Positions 28,263 to 38,342 of a stretch of 64,000 nt of DNA are shown piece after piece. Where the stretch lies: assembly GCF_900110065.1 (NCBI RefSeq), contig NZ_FOCI01000008.1, positions 94,126 to 158,125 of the forward strand, read 5' to 3'. The notes under the pieces are model-generated. The model was not told where the DNA came from. It did not search any database and saw only the letters and a program-made list of their open reading frames with translations. The position numbers and the translations under genes are program-made. Source of the stretch: Loktanella fryxellensis (lineage in GTDB: Bacteria; Pseudomonadota; Alphaproteobacteria; Rhodobacterales; Rhodobacteraceae). Every line of letters starts with the position of its first letter. Position 1 is the first letter of the stretch.

Positions 28263-28291
28263 GCGGGGGCGACCGGATCGGTGGCCCCCGC
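28263..28291 (+). terminator. Hairpin after deoD
   Basis: GCGGGGGC and GCCCCCGC form an 8-bp stem whose inner part ACCG-GAT-CGGT also pairs. No T-run follows. It starts nine bases after the deoD stop. Confidence 0.5.
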
Positions 28292-28435
28292 GACACACGC
28301 AGTGCACTGCAAGGGGGCGGTGGCCTGCGCCCGGATGACTGCTCAAAGGCGTCCATGCTATCTGCATGGCTGTATGCATTCCCGCGTCGGCCTGCCCCTC
28401 CCCCCTTGGCCGTGCCCAGCCATCAGGATCAGACC

Positions 28436-29023
28436 ATGTTCACACGTTGCCTCGCCTGCCTCGCCGTCGCGGCGCTTGCCGCCTGCAGTTCCGGGTCCGG
28501 GTCGCGCTTTTCCGGCGGGGGCCTCGAGCCATCCGATATCCGCGCGCCGACAATGACCCCCACGGGCGGATCCCTGTCCATCGCATCGGGCGGCGGTTTC
28601 ACCTATTCCAACCGGATCGGCACGATCGACGGCAAGCCCGGCAACGTGTTTGCGGCCAACGTGTTGCCGGGCGCAGAACTGACACCGACCCCCACGACGG
28701 GATCGGCCCGCATGACGGGGCGATATGCCTTGCGGCATGCGACAGACCTGACGCGCAGCGGCAACGGTATGACAGGCATGTTCGAGAATCGGTCGGGGAC
28801 CATCGCCATGAACGCCGACTTTGCCGCTGGCACGCTGCGCGGAAACAGCGACGGGCTGCGCATCGACGGGCGCTTCGACGACGACAAACTGACAGGAACG
28901 GCAGCCTATGGCGGCACGTCCGGACCAATTACCGGGTTCATGGGGGGCAATGGCGCGGTCGGTGTGTTCAAGGGGAACACGGGCCGCTCGTCGCTTGCCG
29001 GCGGCTTCGCCGTCGCCAGATGA
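28436..29023 (+). CDS. Lipoprotein with a transferrin-binding-protein-B-like beta-barrel domain
   Basis: The 195-residue protein has a lipoprotein signal with lipobox LAAC (MFTRCLACLAVAALAAC). The mature part is rich in Gly, Thr and Asn in a repeating pattern, with GTAAYGGTSGPITGFMGGNGAVGVFKG near the C-terminus, like the transferrin-binding protein beta-barrel domain seen in slam-type lipoproteins. Location is probably the outer membrane. Ligand unknown. It ends opposite sdhB; a bidirectional terminator lies between. Confidence 0.72.
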   Translation: MFTRCLACLAVAALAACSSGSGSRFSGGGLEPSDIRAPTMTPTGGSLSIASGGGFTYSNRIGTIDGKPGNVFAANVLPGAELTPTPTTGSARMTGRYALRHATDLTRSGNGMTGMFENRSGTIAMNADFAAGTLRGNSDGLRIDGRFDDDKLTGTAAYGGTSGPITGFMGGNGAVGVFKGNTGRSSLAGGFAVAR

Positions 29024-29038
29024 TCGCGCGCTGACGGC

Positions 29039-29074
29039 AAAAAAGGCCCGTCCCCAATCGGGAACGGGCCTTTT
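29039..29074. terminator. Bidirectional intrinsic terminator
   Basis: AAAAGGCCCGT and ACGGGCCTTTT form a stem with runs of A before and T after it, so it can stop transcription from both the lipoprotein gene (plus) and sdhB (minus). It lies 15 bases after one stop and 20 before the other. Confidence 0.85.
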
Positions 29075-29093
29075 CAATGCGGCAGATGCCGGA

Positions 29094-29873
29094 TCAGACG
29101 ATCCGTTCGACCATCATGTGCTTGATCTCGGCGATTGCCTTGGCGGGGTTCAGGCCCTTGGGGCAGGTCTTGGCGCAGTTCATGATCGTGTGGCAGCGAT
29201 ACAGCTTGAACGGGTCTTCGAGGTCGTCGAGACGCTCGCCCGTCGCCTCGTCGCGGCTGTCCACGATCCAGCGGTGCGCGGCCAGCAGCGCTGCCGGGCC
29301 GAGGTAGCGGTCGGAGTTCCACCAGTACGACGGGCAGGAGGTCGAGCAGCAGGCGCACATGATGCATTCGTAGCGGCCATCCAGTTTCTCACGGTCTTCG
29401 ATGGACTGGCGCCATTCCTTGGCGGGGGCGTTCGTCTTCGTCTCCAGCCACGGCATGATGCTGGCGTGCTGGGCGTAGAAGTGCGTGAGGTCGGGGATCA
29501 GGTCCTTGACGACCGGCATGTGCGGCAGCGGATAGATCTTGATGTCGCCCTTGGCATCATCGAGGCCGGAGATGCAGGCCAGTGTGTTCACGCCGTCGAT
29601 GTTCATCGCGCACGACCCGCAGATCCCCTCGCGGCAGGACCGGCGGAAGGTCAACGTGGGGTCGATGTCGGTCTTGATCTTGATCAGCGCGTCCAGAACC
29701 ATCGGACCGCAGGTGTTCAGATCGACGAAATAGGTGTCCAGACGCGGGTTCTTGCCGTCGTCGGGGTTCCAGCGATAGACCTGCACCTTCTTGGTGTTCG
29801 TAGCCCCTTCAGGCTTGGGCCATGTCTTGCCCGTCACCATCCGGCTGTTCTTGGGTAGCGTGAATTCGACCAT
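29094..29873 (-). CDS. sdhB: Succinate dehydrogenase iron-sulfur subunit
   Basis: The 259-residue protein has the three Fe-S cluster sites: 2Fe-2S at C80, C85 and C88 (CREGICGSC) with C100, then [17 protein letters not shown] and [11 protein letters not shown] for the 4Fe-4S and 3Fe-4S clusters. It transfers electrons from SdhA to ubiquinone. It is the last gene of the leftward sdhC-sdhD-sdhA-lipoprotein-sdhB operon and ends at a bidirectional terminator. Confidence 0.98.
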   Translation of the reverse strand: MVEFTLPKNSRMVTGKTWPKPEGATNTKKVQVYRWNPDDGKNPRLDTYFVDLNTCGPMVLDALIKIKTDIDPTLTFRRSCREGICGSCAMNIDGVNTLACISGLDDAKGDIKIYPLPHMPVVKDLIPDLTHFYAQHASIMPWLETKTNAPAKEWRQSIEDREKLDGRYECIMCACCSTSCPSYWWNSDRYLGPAALLAAHRWIVDSRDEATGERLDDLEDPFKLYRCHTIMNCAKTCPKGLNPAKAIAEIKHMMVERIV

Positions 29874-29897
29874 GTCTCAGGCTCCTCGCGTATGTGT

Positions 29898-30197
29898 TTA
29901 CCGGGCCAGTGCCGGTGAATAGGGGATCATCGGCGCGGCCCCGGTCAAGCGGATGTAGCATTCCGCATGGACGGTTGCGGGGTCGCGACCGCGCAGGAAA
30001 TCGTCGGTGACGCCGATGGAAATACCGGACTGCACACCACGGTTGCTGGACACGCCGACGGCGACCTGACCCGTCGGCCCTTCGGCACCGCGCGCCTCCC
30101 GGTCGCAACGGGCGGCGACCTGCTGCGGCGACGGCGGCACCTGCGGCCCGCAGGCGGCAAGCAACACCAACACCGTCAGGATCGCCGCGCCGCGCAT
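29898..30197 (-). CDS. Small lipoprotein between sdhA and sdhB
   Basis: The 99-residue ORF opens with a lipoprotein signal ([16 protein letters not shown], lipobox LAAC) and continues [21 protein letters not shown]. Its ATG overlaps the sdhA stop (TGATG) and sdhB starts 24 bases after its stop, so it is part of the sdh operon. No family is recognised. Small lipoproteins at this place are found in other Rhodobacteraceae, so it may be conserved. Confidence 0.75.
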   Translation of the reverse strand: MRGAAILTVLVLLAACGPQVPPSPQQVAARCDREARGAEGPTGQVAVGVSSNRGVQSGISIGVTDDFLRGRDPATVHAECYIRLTGAAPMIPYSPALAR

Positions 30198-32002
30198 CAG
30201 TAGACCCGCTTCTTCGGCGCGATCTTCTTCATGTCGATCCCGCCTTCGTCCTCTGTCGTCAGCGGGTCGAGGTGGACCGGGCGGTAGGCCAAATCGACGC
30301 GTGCCCCATCGACCACGGCCAGCGTGTGCTTGCGCCAGTCGGTGTCGTTGCGGTCGGGATAATCCTCGTGCGCGTGCGCACCACGGGATTCCTTGCGCGC
30401 CTCGGCACTGACGATGGTCGCCAGCGCGTTGGGCATCAGGTTCGCCAGTTCCAGCGTCTCCATCAGGTCGGAGTTCCACACGAGGCTGCGGTCCGTGACC
30501 TTGATGTCGGCCATCTTGCCCGCAATCTCGGTCATGCGGGCGACGCCTTCGGCCAACGTCTTGTCGGTGCGGAACACGGCGGCGTCGGCCTGCATGGCCT
30601 CCTGCATCTCGAGGCGCAGGGCAGCGGTGGGCGTGCTGCCGTCGGCGTGGCGCAGCTTGTCGAAGCGGTCGAACGCCGCGTCGACGGAAGCCTGATTGAG
30701 CGGGCCGTTCTGCGTGGTCGGATCGACGATCTGACCCGCCCTGATCGCGGCGGCACGGCCGAACACCACGAGGTCGATCAGTGAGTTCGACCCCAGACGG
30801 TTCGCCCCGTGCACGGATGCGCAGCCCGCCTCGCCCACGGCCATCAGGCCGGGCACGGTGGCGTCGGGGTTGTCCGTCGTCGGGTTCAGCACCTCGCCCC
30901 AGTAGTTCGTGGGGATGCCGCCCATGTTGTAATGCACGGTCGGCTGCACCGGGATCGGTTCCTTGGTCAGGTCGACACCGGCAAAGATGCGGGCCGATTC
31001 CGTGATGCCCGGCAGGCGCAAGTCCAACGTTTCGGGCGGCAGGTGGTTCAGGTTCAGGTGGATGTGGTCCTTTTTCGGGCCCACGCCGCGACCTTCGCGG
31101 ATTTCCATGGTCATGCAGCGGCTGACCACGTCACGCGACGCAAGGTCCTTGTAGGTCGGCGCGTAGCGTTCCATGAACCGCTCGCCTTCGGAGTTGGTCA
31201 GATAACCGCCCTCGCCCCGCGCACCTTCGGTGATGAGGCAACCGGCGCCATAGATGCCGGTCGGGTGGAACTGCACGAATTCCATGTCCTGCAGGGGCAG
31301 GCCCTGCCGCGCGACCATGCCGCCGCCGTCGCCGGTGCAGGTGTGGGCGGAGGTGGCGCTGAAATAGGCGCGGCCATAGCCGCCGGTCGCCAGCACCACC
31401 ATCTTGGCGTTGAAGACGTGCATGGTGCCGTCGTCGAGCTTCCAAGCCACCACGCCCTGACACACGCCGTCATCGGACATGATCAGGTCGATGGCGAAAT
31501 ATTCGATATAGAACTCGGCCTTCTGCTTCAGGCTCTGTCCATAGAGCGTATGCAGGATCGCGTGGCCGGTCCGGTCGGCGGCGGCACAGGTGCGCTGCAC
31601 GGGGGGACCTTCACCGAACTCAGTGGTGTGGCCGCCGAAGGGGCGCTGATAGATCTTGCCTTCCTCGGTGCGGGAAAACGGGACGCCGTAATGCTCCAGC
31701 TCGTACACCGCCTTGGGTGCCTCGCGGGCGAGGTATTCCATCGCGTCGGTGTCGCCCAGCCAGTCGGAGCCCTTGACGGTGTCGTACATGTGCCACTGCC
31801 AGTGGTCGGGACCCATGTTCGACAGGCTGGCCGCGATCCCACCCTGCGCCGCCACGGTGTGCGACCGGGTCGGGAACACCTTGGTGATGCAGGCGGTCTT
31901 CAGCCCCTGTTCGGCCAGACCCAGCGTCGCGCGCAGGCCGGACCCACCGGCGCCCACGACGATCGCGTCGTAGGTGTGGGTTTCGTATTCATAAGCAGCC
32001 AT
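30197..32002 (-). CDS. sdhA: Succinate dehydrogenase flavoprotein subunit
   Basis: The 601-residue protein starts [25 protein letters not shown] (FAD-binding GxGxxG), with H48 in [10 protein letters not shown] as the covalent-FAD histidine. The succinate site segment [10 protein letters not shown] and a C-terminal helical domain are intact. It oxidises succinate to fumarate. Start ATG 32002; longer upstream reading runs into sdhD. Confidence 0.98.
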   Translation of the reverse strand: MAAYEYETHTYDAIVVGAGGSGLRATLGLAEQGLKTACITKVFPTRSHTVAAQGGIAASLSNMGPDHWQWHMYDTVKGSDWLGDTDAMEYLAREAPKAVYELEHYGVPFSRTEEGKIYQRPFGGHTTEFGEGPPVQRTCAAADRTGHAILHTLYGQSLKQKAEFYIEYFAIDLIMSDDGVCQGVVAWKLDDGTMHVFNAKMVVLATGGYGRAYFSATSAHTCTGDGGGMVARQGLPLQDMEFVQFHPTGIYGAGCLITEGARGEGGYLTNSEGERFMERYAPTYKDLASRDVVSRCMTMEIREGRGVGPKKDHIHLNLNHLPPETLDLRLPGITESARIFAGVDLTKEPIPVQPTVHYNMGGIPTNYWGEVLNPTTDNPDATVPGLMAVGEAGCASVHGANRLGSNSLIDLVVFGRAAAIRAGQIVDPTTQNGPLNQASVDAAFDRFDKLRHADGSTPTAALRLEMQEAMQADAAVFRTDKTLAEGVARMTEIAGKMADIKVTDRSLVWNSDLMETLELANLMPNALATIVSAEARKESRGAHAHEDYPDRNDTDWRKHTLAVVDGARVDLAYRPVHLDPLTTEDEGGIDMKKIAPKKRVY

Positions 32003-32022
32003 CGGTCGAATCCTCGGGTCAA

Positions 32023-32394
32023 TCAGAGTGCAAGTCCGGCCACAGCCAGAACGCCAGCAGCCGCTGCGGTATAGGACAGGCAGATCATGGCGATCAGCGC
32101 GATCTTGCGGGCGGGACCGTGGACATAATCCTCTATCAGCGTCTGCACGCCGCCCCGGTAGTGCACGAACCCGACCGCAAAGGTCAGGGCTGCCACGATG
32201 GCCGGGAACGGACGCTGGTAATAGGCCACGACCTCCTCGTACGGGGCGCCGAGTATGGCGCCGAACGTAAAGATAAAGCACGGCACGAGGAAAAGGAGTG
32301 CGACGGATGTGACCATCATCTGCCAGTGGTGCTGGGTGCCGGATTTGGCGGACCCCATGCCAGCGGCGCGTTTGCGGTCGGTCAGATAGGCCAT
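32023..32394 (-). CDS. sdhD: Succinate dehydrogenase membrane anchor subunit
   Basis: The 123-residue protein has three hydrophobic segments and the conserved [14 protein letters not shown] that lies near the quinone/haem site. It anchors SdhAB in the inner membrane. It starts 10 bases after the sdhC stop. Confidence 0.95.
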   Translation of the reverse strand: MAYLTDRKRAAGMGSAKSGTQHHWQMMVTSVALLFLVPCFIFTFGAILGAPYEEVVAYYQRPFPAIVAALTFAVGFVHYRGGVQTLIEDYVHGPARKIALIAMICLSYTAAAAGVLAVAGLAL

Positions 32395-32404
32395 GACGGT
32401 CCCC

Positions 32405-32788
32405 TTACAGCACGATGACGGTGAAGACGGTGAGCAGCACGGCGACCAGCACCATGGCCTGACCGAACGTCTCGGATTTGTCGACGGCAAGCATGTGGCC
32501 GCTGTCCCAGATCAGGTGACGCACGCCCGCAAGGCTGTGATACCAGATGCCGGCGACCGAGAAGAACAGGATGATGTCACCCAGCCAGCTGGTCAGTAAC
32601 CCGTTTGCGGTGGCGAACGCCTCTGGCCCCGCGGCAGCGGCGACGAACCACCACACGATCAGCAGCGCCGTCACGATCAGCGCATTGCCGGTGATCCGGG
32701 TGAAGATCGAGGTCATCGAGGTCCACTGCGGACGGTAGATCGTCAGATGCGGTGACAGGGGGCGGTTCACCGGTTTCACATTGGCCAT
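32405..32788 (-). CDS. sdhC: Succinate dehydrogenase cytochrome b556 subunit
   Basis: The 127-residue protein opens RPLSPHLTIYRPQWTSMTSIFTRITG, the SdhC signature with the quinone-site serine and arginine, and includes WYHSLAGVRHLIWD, with the haem-ligating histidine. Three membrane segments. It is the first gene of the operon; the upstream region carries two TGTGATCACA palindromes (32925-32955). Confidence 0.97.
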   Translation of the reverse strand: MANVKPVNRPLSPHLTIYRPQWTSMTSIFTRITGNALIVTALLIVWWFVAAAAGPEAFATANGLLTSWLGDIILFFSVAGIWYHSLAGVRHLIWDSGHMLAVDKSETFGQAMVLVAVLLTVFTVIVL

Positions 32789-32924
32789 GTCGTGTCCTCT
32801 GGTTCGTTCGACCCGCGTCCGGGCCAGTGATCGGTGTCTTTCTGACCCATCGCAGGGGCAAAGTCACGCTCTGCACCCGCAAAATACCGCGCGATAACGC
32901 CGCGCCGCGTGGTTATTTCGATTA

Positions 32925-32955
32925 TGTGATCACAGGATTTTCAGCTGTGATCACA
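32925..32955. promoter_or_regulatory. Double TGTGATCACA operator upstream of sdhCDAB
   Basis: Two perfect 10-bp palindromes TGTGATCACA lie at 32925-32934 and 32946-32955. Their centres are 21 bp apart, two helical turns. The inner site is 137 bases upstream of the sdhC ATG. The same motif with identical spacing precedes sucC (38191-38221). The half-sites abut, unlike Crp (TGTGA-N6-TCACA). Confidence 0.75.
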
Positions 32956-32975
32956 AGGGGTCATTACGGTTGGCA

Positions 32976-34016
32976 TCACTGGGGCATCAAGGCCCAATAA
33001 TCCAGATCGAGAAGAACATCCGGTGAATATTTCCCCGCCGCGTCGCGCAGGTTGCCCGCAGCACCCTTGGTCGCGACGGTGCGCAGACGGATCGCACCGA
33101 CGCCGGGGGCGGGTGTGTCGGCCACGTCCAGCACTTGCGACCATGCCCGTACGGTATCGCCCGCAAAGCAGGGGTTGGCATGTGCCCCGCCGTTCAGCGC
33201 CACGATCATCTGCGCGTTGGCCAGACCGTTGAACGACAGCGCCCGCGCGATGCTGATGACGTGACCACCATAGATCAGCCGCCGTCCGTCGGGGCGGTGC
33301 GTCGCGTCGAAATGCACCTTGGCCGTGTTCTGCCACAGGCGGGTGGCCAGCATATGCTCTGCCTCTTCCACCGTGACGCCGTCGACGTGGTCGATGATTT
33401 CGCCCACCGCATAGTCGCGCAGGCGGTGCGGTTCGCCGGACAGGGTGAAGTCGTAAGCCGTGAGGTCGAGGCCGGGCGGGATCACGAGGTCCGTCACCGC
33501 AACGCTGTCGGACAGGGTGGGCACGACGGCTGCGGCTGCGGGGCCGGTGCCGCGTTTGCGCACCATGACCCAGCGCACGTAGGTCAGCAGCACTTCGCCG
33601 TGCTGGTTGCGACCCGTGGTGCGGACCCAGACCACGCCGCTGGTGCCGCTGGAGTTTTCCTTGACGCCGATCACCTCGGACGTGGCGGTGATGGTGTCGC
33701 CGGGCCACAGCGGCGTGATCCACCGCCCCTCTGCATAGCCTAGGTTCGCCACGGCGTTGAGCGAGATGTCGGGCACCGTCTTGCCGAAGACCGTGTGGAA
33801 CGTCACCAGATCGTCAAGCGGGCTGTACGGCAGACCGCAGGACTGGGCAAAGGTGTCGGCGGAGTGCAACGCGTGCCGCGCGGGATAGAGCGCGTGATAG
33901 AGCGCGCGTTCGCCCATCTTGACCGTGCGCGGGACGGCGTGGGCGATCACCTTGCCCACGCTGTAATCCTCAAAGAAGCGGCCCGGATTGGTCTTGGCCG
34001 ACGTGGTCCCGGTCAT
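32976..34016 (-). CDS. mch: Mesaconyl-CoA hydratase (MaoC double hot-dog)
   Basis: The 346-residue protein has two hot-dog halves, RFFEDYSVGKVIAH and DYAVGEIIDHVDGVTVEEAEHML at their starts and FAGDTVRAWSQVLDV, typical of mesaconyl-C1-CoA hydratase. The enzyme hydrates mesaconyl-CoA to beta-methylmalyl-CoA in the ethylmalonyl-CoA pathway. The malyl-CoA lyase/thioesterase-type gene in the same operon and ccr/ecm nearby support the call. It is followed by the sdh operon, with its own operator between. Confidence 0.9.
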   Translation of the reverse strand: MTGTTSAKTNPGRFFEDYSVGKVIAHAVPRTVKMGERALYHALYPARHALHSADTFAQSCGLPYSPLDDLVTFHTVFGKTVPDISLNAVANLGYAEGRWITPLWPGDTITATSEVIGVKENSSGTSGVVWVRTTGRNQHGEVLLTYVRWVMVRKRGTGPAAAAVVPTLSDSVAVTDLVIPPGLDLTAYDFTLSGEPHRLRDYAVGEIIDHVDGVTVEEAEHMLATRLWQNTAKVHFDATHRPDGRRLIYGGHVISIARALSFNGLANAQMIVALNGGAHANPCFAGDTVRAWSQVLDVADTPAPGVGAIRLRTVATKGAAGNLRDAAGKYSPDVLLDLDYWALMPQ

Positions 34017-34219
34017 TGCTGGCCCAGTTTCATCTCCGGATCGTAGGGCACCGCGACCTCCTTGGTCACGGCCTGACCGCAGCGCATGACGCCGTTGGCC
34101 TGATCGAAGGCATAGGTGGGCGAGCCGTGCAGGGTCCAGCCCTTGGACAGGGCCTCCGACACCTTGTGGCAGAAGGCCGAGGTGTCGTCGGCGGTGAGCA
34201 GGCGGTAAAGCGTTGTCAT
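34013..34219 (-). CDS. DUF1737-type small protein
   Basis: The 68-residue protein MTTLYRLLTADDTSAFCHKV contains LSKGWTLHGSPTYAFD, the DUF1737 pattern (a compact domain with G-W-x-L-x-G-x-P). Its ATG follows the NnrU-like stop by four bases and its stop overlaps the mch start. Function unknown. Confidence 0.82.
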   Translation of the reverse strand: MTTLYRLLTADDTSAFCHKVSEALSKGWTLHGSPTYAFDQANGVMRCGQAVTKEVAVPYDPEMKLGQQ

Positions 34220-34223
34220 GGGA

Positions 34224-34769
34224 TCATCCGAACGGGTTGTAGCCGAGGGCGGCATGGATGCCCGCCACCACGGCGAACACGACGAAGGTGGCCACGACGG
34301 CGATGATTTCCGACTTGATCGGCGGGGCGTGATAGGCGCCGCGCGGACCCTGTGCGCGGTTCAGCAGCACGATTTCCGCCAACGCCCAGGCGGCCATGCC
34401 ACCAAAGAGCAGGAACGACGGCGTGTCGCCGTTCACCAGCAGGTGGGCGCCGGACCACACGATCACGGCGGTCAGCTGCGGGTGGCGAATCGCCCTTGTC
34501 ACGCGTGTGCCTTTGCCCGATGCGGCGTAGAGGTAGAAGGCCAGCAGCATCAGAAGGTTGTTGATGCCGGTCATGGCGGCGGTGCGGCCCCAATAGACCT
34601 CGCCCACGGCATTGCGATAGCCGATCACCATGAGCACGATCGCCAGCACCGAAAGGACGGCGACGATGATCTTGCCCTTGTCGCCGGCAGCCGCGCGGCT
34701 GTCGGGGGCGAGCCGTTTCCAGAAATGGCTTCCCGACCACAGGATCAGGCCAAGCAGGATGAGTATCAT
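34224..34769 (-). CDS. NnrU-family membrane protein
   Basis: The 181-residue protein has about five hydrophobic segments and the NnrU motif block: MILILLGLILWSGSHFWKRLAP, HPQLTAVIVWSGAHLLVNGD, FGGMAAWALAEI. Members are found in nitrite/nitric-oxide and isoprenoid contexts; role here not clear. The start overlaps the stop of the HpcH-type gene (ATGA). Confidence 0.85.
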   Translation of the reverse strand: MILILLGLILWSGSHFWKRLAPDSRAAAGDKGKIIVAVLSVLAIVLMVIGYRNAVGEVYWGRTAAMTGINNLLMLLAFYLYAASGKGTRVTRAIRHPQLTAVIVWSGAHLLVNGDTPSFLLFGGMAAWALAEIVLLNRAQGPRGAYHAPPIKSEIIAVVATFVVFAVVAGIHAALGYNPFG

Positions 34770-35608
34770 GTGCGCTCCAATGCGGCGATGGCGAAGGCCA
34801 TGGCCAGCGTGGCGCGTGCGGTGACGATATGCAAGTTCTCGACGATGCGGCCGTCCAGCACGGCGACGCCCTGCCCCTCGGCCATGGCGGCGTCGAACGC
34901 GGCGATCTGGCGCTGGGCAAGTGCGACGTCATCGGCGCTGGGGCCAAACACGGCGTTGGCGATGGCAAGCTGAGCCGGATGGATCAGCGATTTGCCGTCG
35001 AAACCCATATCACGGCCCTGATCGCATTCCGCGCGCAGGCCGTTGTCGTCCTGATAGGCGTTGAACACGCCATCCAGCGCCACGACCCCCGCCGCCCGCG
35101 CAGCCAGCAGGCAATGCTGCAGCGCGGTCGTCAGCGCGGCGCGGGTGCGGCTGCCCAGATCCTTGGACAGATCGTTGGTGCCCATGACCATGCCCGCCAG
35201 ACGAGGGTGCGCGGCGATGGCCTGCGCGTTCAGCATGCCCAGCGGCGTTTCCATCATCGCCCACAGGGGCAGGTCAGGCACCAGGTCCGCGACCGCGTCC
35301 AGATCGGCGGGGCCGTTCACCTTTGGCACCAGCACGCCGTCGCAGGCCATGGTGGCCGCGGCGCGGGCATCGTCCGCGCCCCACACCGTGTCCAGCCCGT
35401 TGATCCGCACCAGTCGCAGGCGCGGGTCGAAGCCGCCTTGCGCCAGCGCGTCGTGCAGGGTCGCGCGGGCCGCAACCTTGGCATCGGGGGCCACCGCATC
35501 CTCGAGGTCGAACAGGATCACGTCGCAGGGCAGGCCGCGCGCCTTGTCCAGCGCACGGAGTTTGGAGCCGGGAATGTAGAGGGCGGAGCGCGTCGGTCGG
35601 GTGATCAT
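34766..35608 (-). CDS. HpcH/HpaI-family CoA-ester lyase, malyl-CoA thioesterase/lyase type
   Basis: The 280-residue protein has the family signature RSALYIPGSKLRALDKARGLPCDVILFDLEDAV with the metal-binding E/D pair, METPLGMLN and MGFDGKSLIHPAQL near the C-terminus. In the ethylmalonyl-CoA pathway this family includes Mcl1 (malyl-CoA/beta-methylmalyl-CoA lyase, about 318 aa) and Mcl2 ((3S)-malyl-CoA thioesterase, shorter). Length here favours Mcl2-type. It starts a leftward group with nnrU-like, DUF1737 and mch. Confidence 0.85.
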   Translation of the reverse strand: MITRPTRSALYIPGSKLRALDKARGLPCDVILFDLEDAVAPDAKVAARATLHDALAQGGFDPRLRLVRINGLDTVWGADDARAAATMACDGVLVPKVNGPADLDAVADLVPDLPLWAMMETPLGMLNAQAIAAHPRLAGMVMGTNDLSKDLGSRTRAALTTALQHCLLAARAAGVVALDGVFNAYQDDNGLRAECDQGRDMGFDGKSLIHPAQLAIANAVFGPSADDVALAQRQIAAFDAAMAEGQGVAVLDGRIVENLHIVTARATLAMAFAIAALERT

Positions 35609-35617
35609 GAAAGGCCT

Positions 35618-35632
35618 CGCAACAAAGTTGCG
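35618..35632. promoter_or_regulatory. CGCAAC-AAA-GTTGCG inverted repeat before the malyl-CoA gene
   Basis: A perfect 6-bp inverted repeat with a 3-base spacer lies 10 bases upstream of the ATG at 35608. The half-site GCAAC also occurs three times in the ccr promoter. Confidence 0.35.
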
Positions 35633-35797
35633 CTCACTTGGCCCGAGATAAAAGGATCAATCAACCGCAAAATGCCGCGATGCGGCATCCATCCGTTGCG
35701 GCGGCACCCTCCGTGCCCACCCCGCACGCCCCCGCAAGCCGGTGTTCACGGGCGCGCAGCCAGCCTGCGGTCACACCCTTCAACTTGGAGCATGCCG

Positions 35798-36097
35798 ATG
35801 ATCCGCCTGCCGCTGCTGACCTGCCTGGCCTTGCTGACACCGTTCCCGGCCAGCGCCCAAGGGGCGACATGCCTGCCCCTCGACGACATGCGCGACCTGC
35901 TGCGCCAGCATTACGCCGAGGCACCGCTGGGCCTTGGCCTGACGGCGGACGGTGCAGTGCTGGAGTTGCTGACGGCGGCGGACGGGACGTGGACGATCAC
36001 GCTGACGACGGCGGGTGGCCCGACCTGCATCGTGGCCAGCGGCACCGCTTTCGGTCTGATGCATCGGGACGGCCTGTATCCATCACAACCAGTTTGA
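35798..36097 (+). CDS. Small exported protein of unknown function
   Basis: The 99-residue ORF has a signal peptide (MIRLPLLTCLALLTPFPASA) and a mature part of about 78 residues (QGATCLPLDDMRDLLRQHYAEAPLG) with two cysteines. GGAG lies seven bases before ATG 35798. It is not part of a recognisable operon. No family is recognised. Confidence 0.72.
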   Translation: MIRLPLLTCLALLTPFPASAQGATCLPLDDMRDLLRQHYAEAPLGLGLTADGAVLELLTAADGTWTITLTTAGGPTCIVASGTAFGLMHRDGLYPSQPV

Positions 36098-36222
36098 GAA
36101 AACGGCAATTATCCGCCAATTGCGCGTATTGTCTGTGCGGTGATGCAACCAAATCCGCTCTGCCTTGGTTGAGTGGCCATAGAGAGACCCGGAATCCTGG
36201 GTCTGCATCGAAAGGACGGAAC

Positions 36223-36945
36223 ATGAAAAAGTTTCTTGCAACCACCGCACTCGCACTCGTCGTCGCCAATGGCGCTTTCGCCCAGACTGACACCACCACG
36301 ACCGACACGACAGAGCCTGCAACGACGGATGCACCGATGACCGATGCGCCCGCTGCCGACGGCATGGCGACCGATGCGCCGATGACCGATGAACCCGCTG
36401 CCGATGGCATGGCGACCGACGCGCCGATGACCGAAGCACCCGCTGCTGACGGCATGGCGACCGATGACGCGATGGCGACCGACCCGGCAATGGCCGACGC
36501 CGCTGCCGCCCCTGTGATGGCGATGGATGGCTATGACACGCTGGTGAACATGGACGTGACCGCCGAAGAGCTGACCGGCGTTGCCGTCTACGGCACCGAC
36601 GACAACAAGGTGGGTGACATCGGCGACCTCGTGGTCGGCACCGACGGCACCATCACCGAGGTGATCGTCGATGTGGGTGGCTTCCTCGGTCTGGGCGCCA
36701 AGCCCGTTGCGATTGCCTACGACAGCATCCAGCTGATGCGTCAGGTCGACGGCACCGACATGCGCGGCTACGTCAGCATGACGCAGGAGCAGTTCGAGGG
36801 CATGCCCGCCTATGAAGCACCGATGGACGCTGCAGCCGACGCAGCTGACGACGCGGCCATGAGCGATCCGATGACCGACGATGCCGTGGTGACCGACGAT
36901 GCAGCGACCACCGATGCAGTCGAGCCGGCACCCGCCAGCAACTGA
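36223..36945 (+). CDS. Exported PRC-barrel protein with repetitive acidic linker
   Basis: The 240-residue protein has a signal peptide (MKKFLATTALALVVANGAFA). A low-complexity stretch with three 15-residue repeats of (D)APMT-x-xPAADGMAT follows, then a PRC-barrel domain (TGVAVYGTDDNKVGDIGDLVVGTDGTITEVIVDVGGFLGLGAKPVA) and an acidic Asp/Ala tail. The domain type is usually linked to RNA or membrane interaction; role here unknown. RBS AAAGGACGGA. A strong terminator follows. Confidence 0.88.
   Translation: MKKFLATTALALVVANGAFAQTDTTTTDTTEPATTDAPMTDAPAADGMATDAPMTDEPAADGMATDAPMTEAPAADGMATDDAMATDPAMADAAAAPVMAMDGYDTLVNMDVTAEELTGVAVYGTDDNKVGDIGDLVVGTDGTITEVIVDVGGFLGLGAKPVAIAYDSIQLMRQVDGTDMRGYVSMTQEQFEGMPAYEAPMDAAADAADDAAMSDPMTDDAVVTDDAATTDAVEPAPASN
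36328..36462 (+). repeat. Three tandem 45-bp repeats inside the PRC-barrel gene
   Basis: Units at 36328-36372, 36373-36417 and 36418-36462 encode DAPMT[D/E]-x-PAADGMAT. They differ by only a few bases, so recent slippage is likely. All stay in frame. Confidence 0.9.
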
Positions 36946-36978
36946 TCGCAGCCGGTCCCCTACAGGGACCAGCCTTGA

Positions 36979-38088
<1,110 letters not shown>

Positions 38089-38111
38089 TCCGGTCATCAC
38101 GGCACCCTACA

Positions 38112-38142
38112 GGCGCGTCGCGGCACCGCGGCGCGCCTTTTT
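38112..38142 (+). terminator. Intrinsic terminator after mdh
   Basis: GGCGCG and CGCGCC flank an inner GCGG-CA-CCGC stem, and TTTTT follows. Confidence 0.75.
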
Positions 38143-38190
38143 CATGCGCGCGACGGCCTCTGACGATGCTGGCGAAGGGGGATCCAATTC

Positions 38191-38221
38191 TGTGATCACA
38201 CGATTTGACGCTGTGATCACA
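38191..38221. promoter_or_regulatory. Double TGTGATCACA operator upstream of sucC
   Basis: Perfect TGTGATCACA palindromes at 38191-38200 and 38212-38221 again have centres 21 bp apart. The site ends 122 bases upstream of the sucC ATG. Identical in motif and spacing to that upstream of sdhC; the spacers also share GATTT and a final GC. Confidence 0.78.
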
Positions 38222-38342
38222 AATGTCGGATTTTGCGGGGGTTCCGAAAAGCAGTGGTTCTTTGTTAAATGCGGATGTGGTTGAAGGTGGCGAAGAGTGC
38301 GACCCGACCATACCTACGATCCACCCAGACAAGGGACTTGCG

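Noticed and set aside
38223..38342. Longer sucC start upstream of ATG 38343
   Set aside because: The extra codons do not resemble SucC, and the MNIHEYQAK start is conserved.
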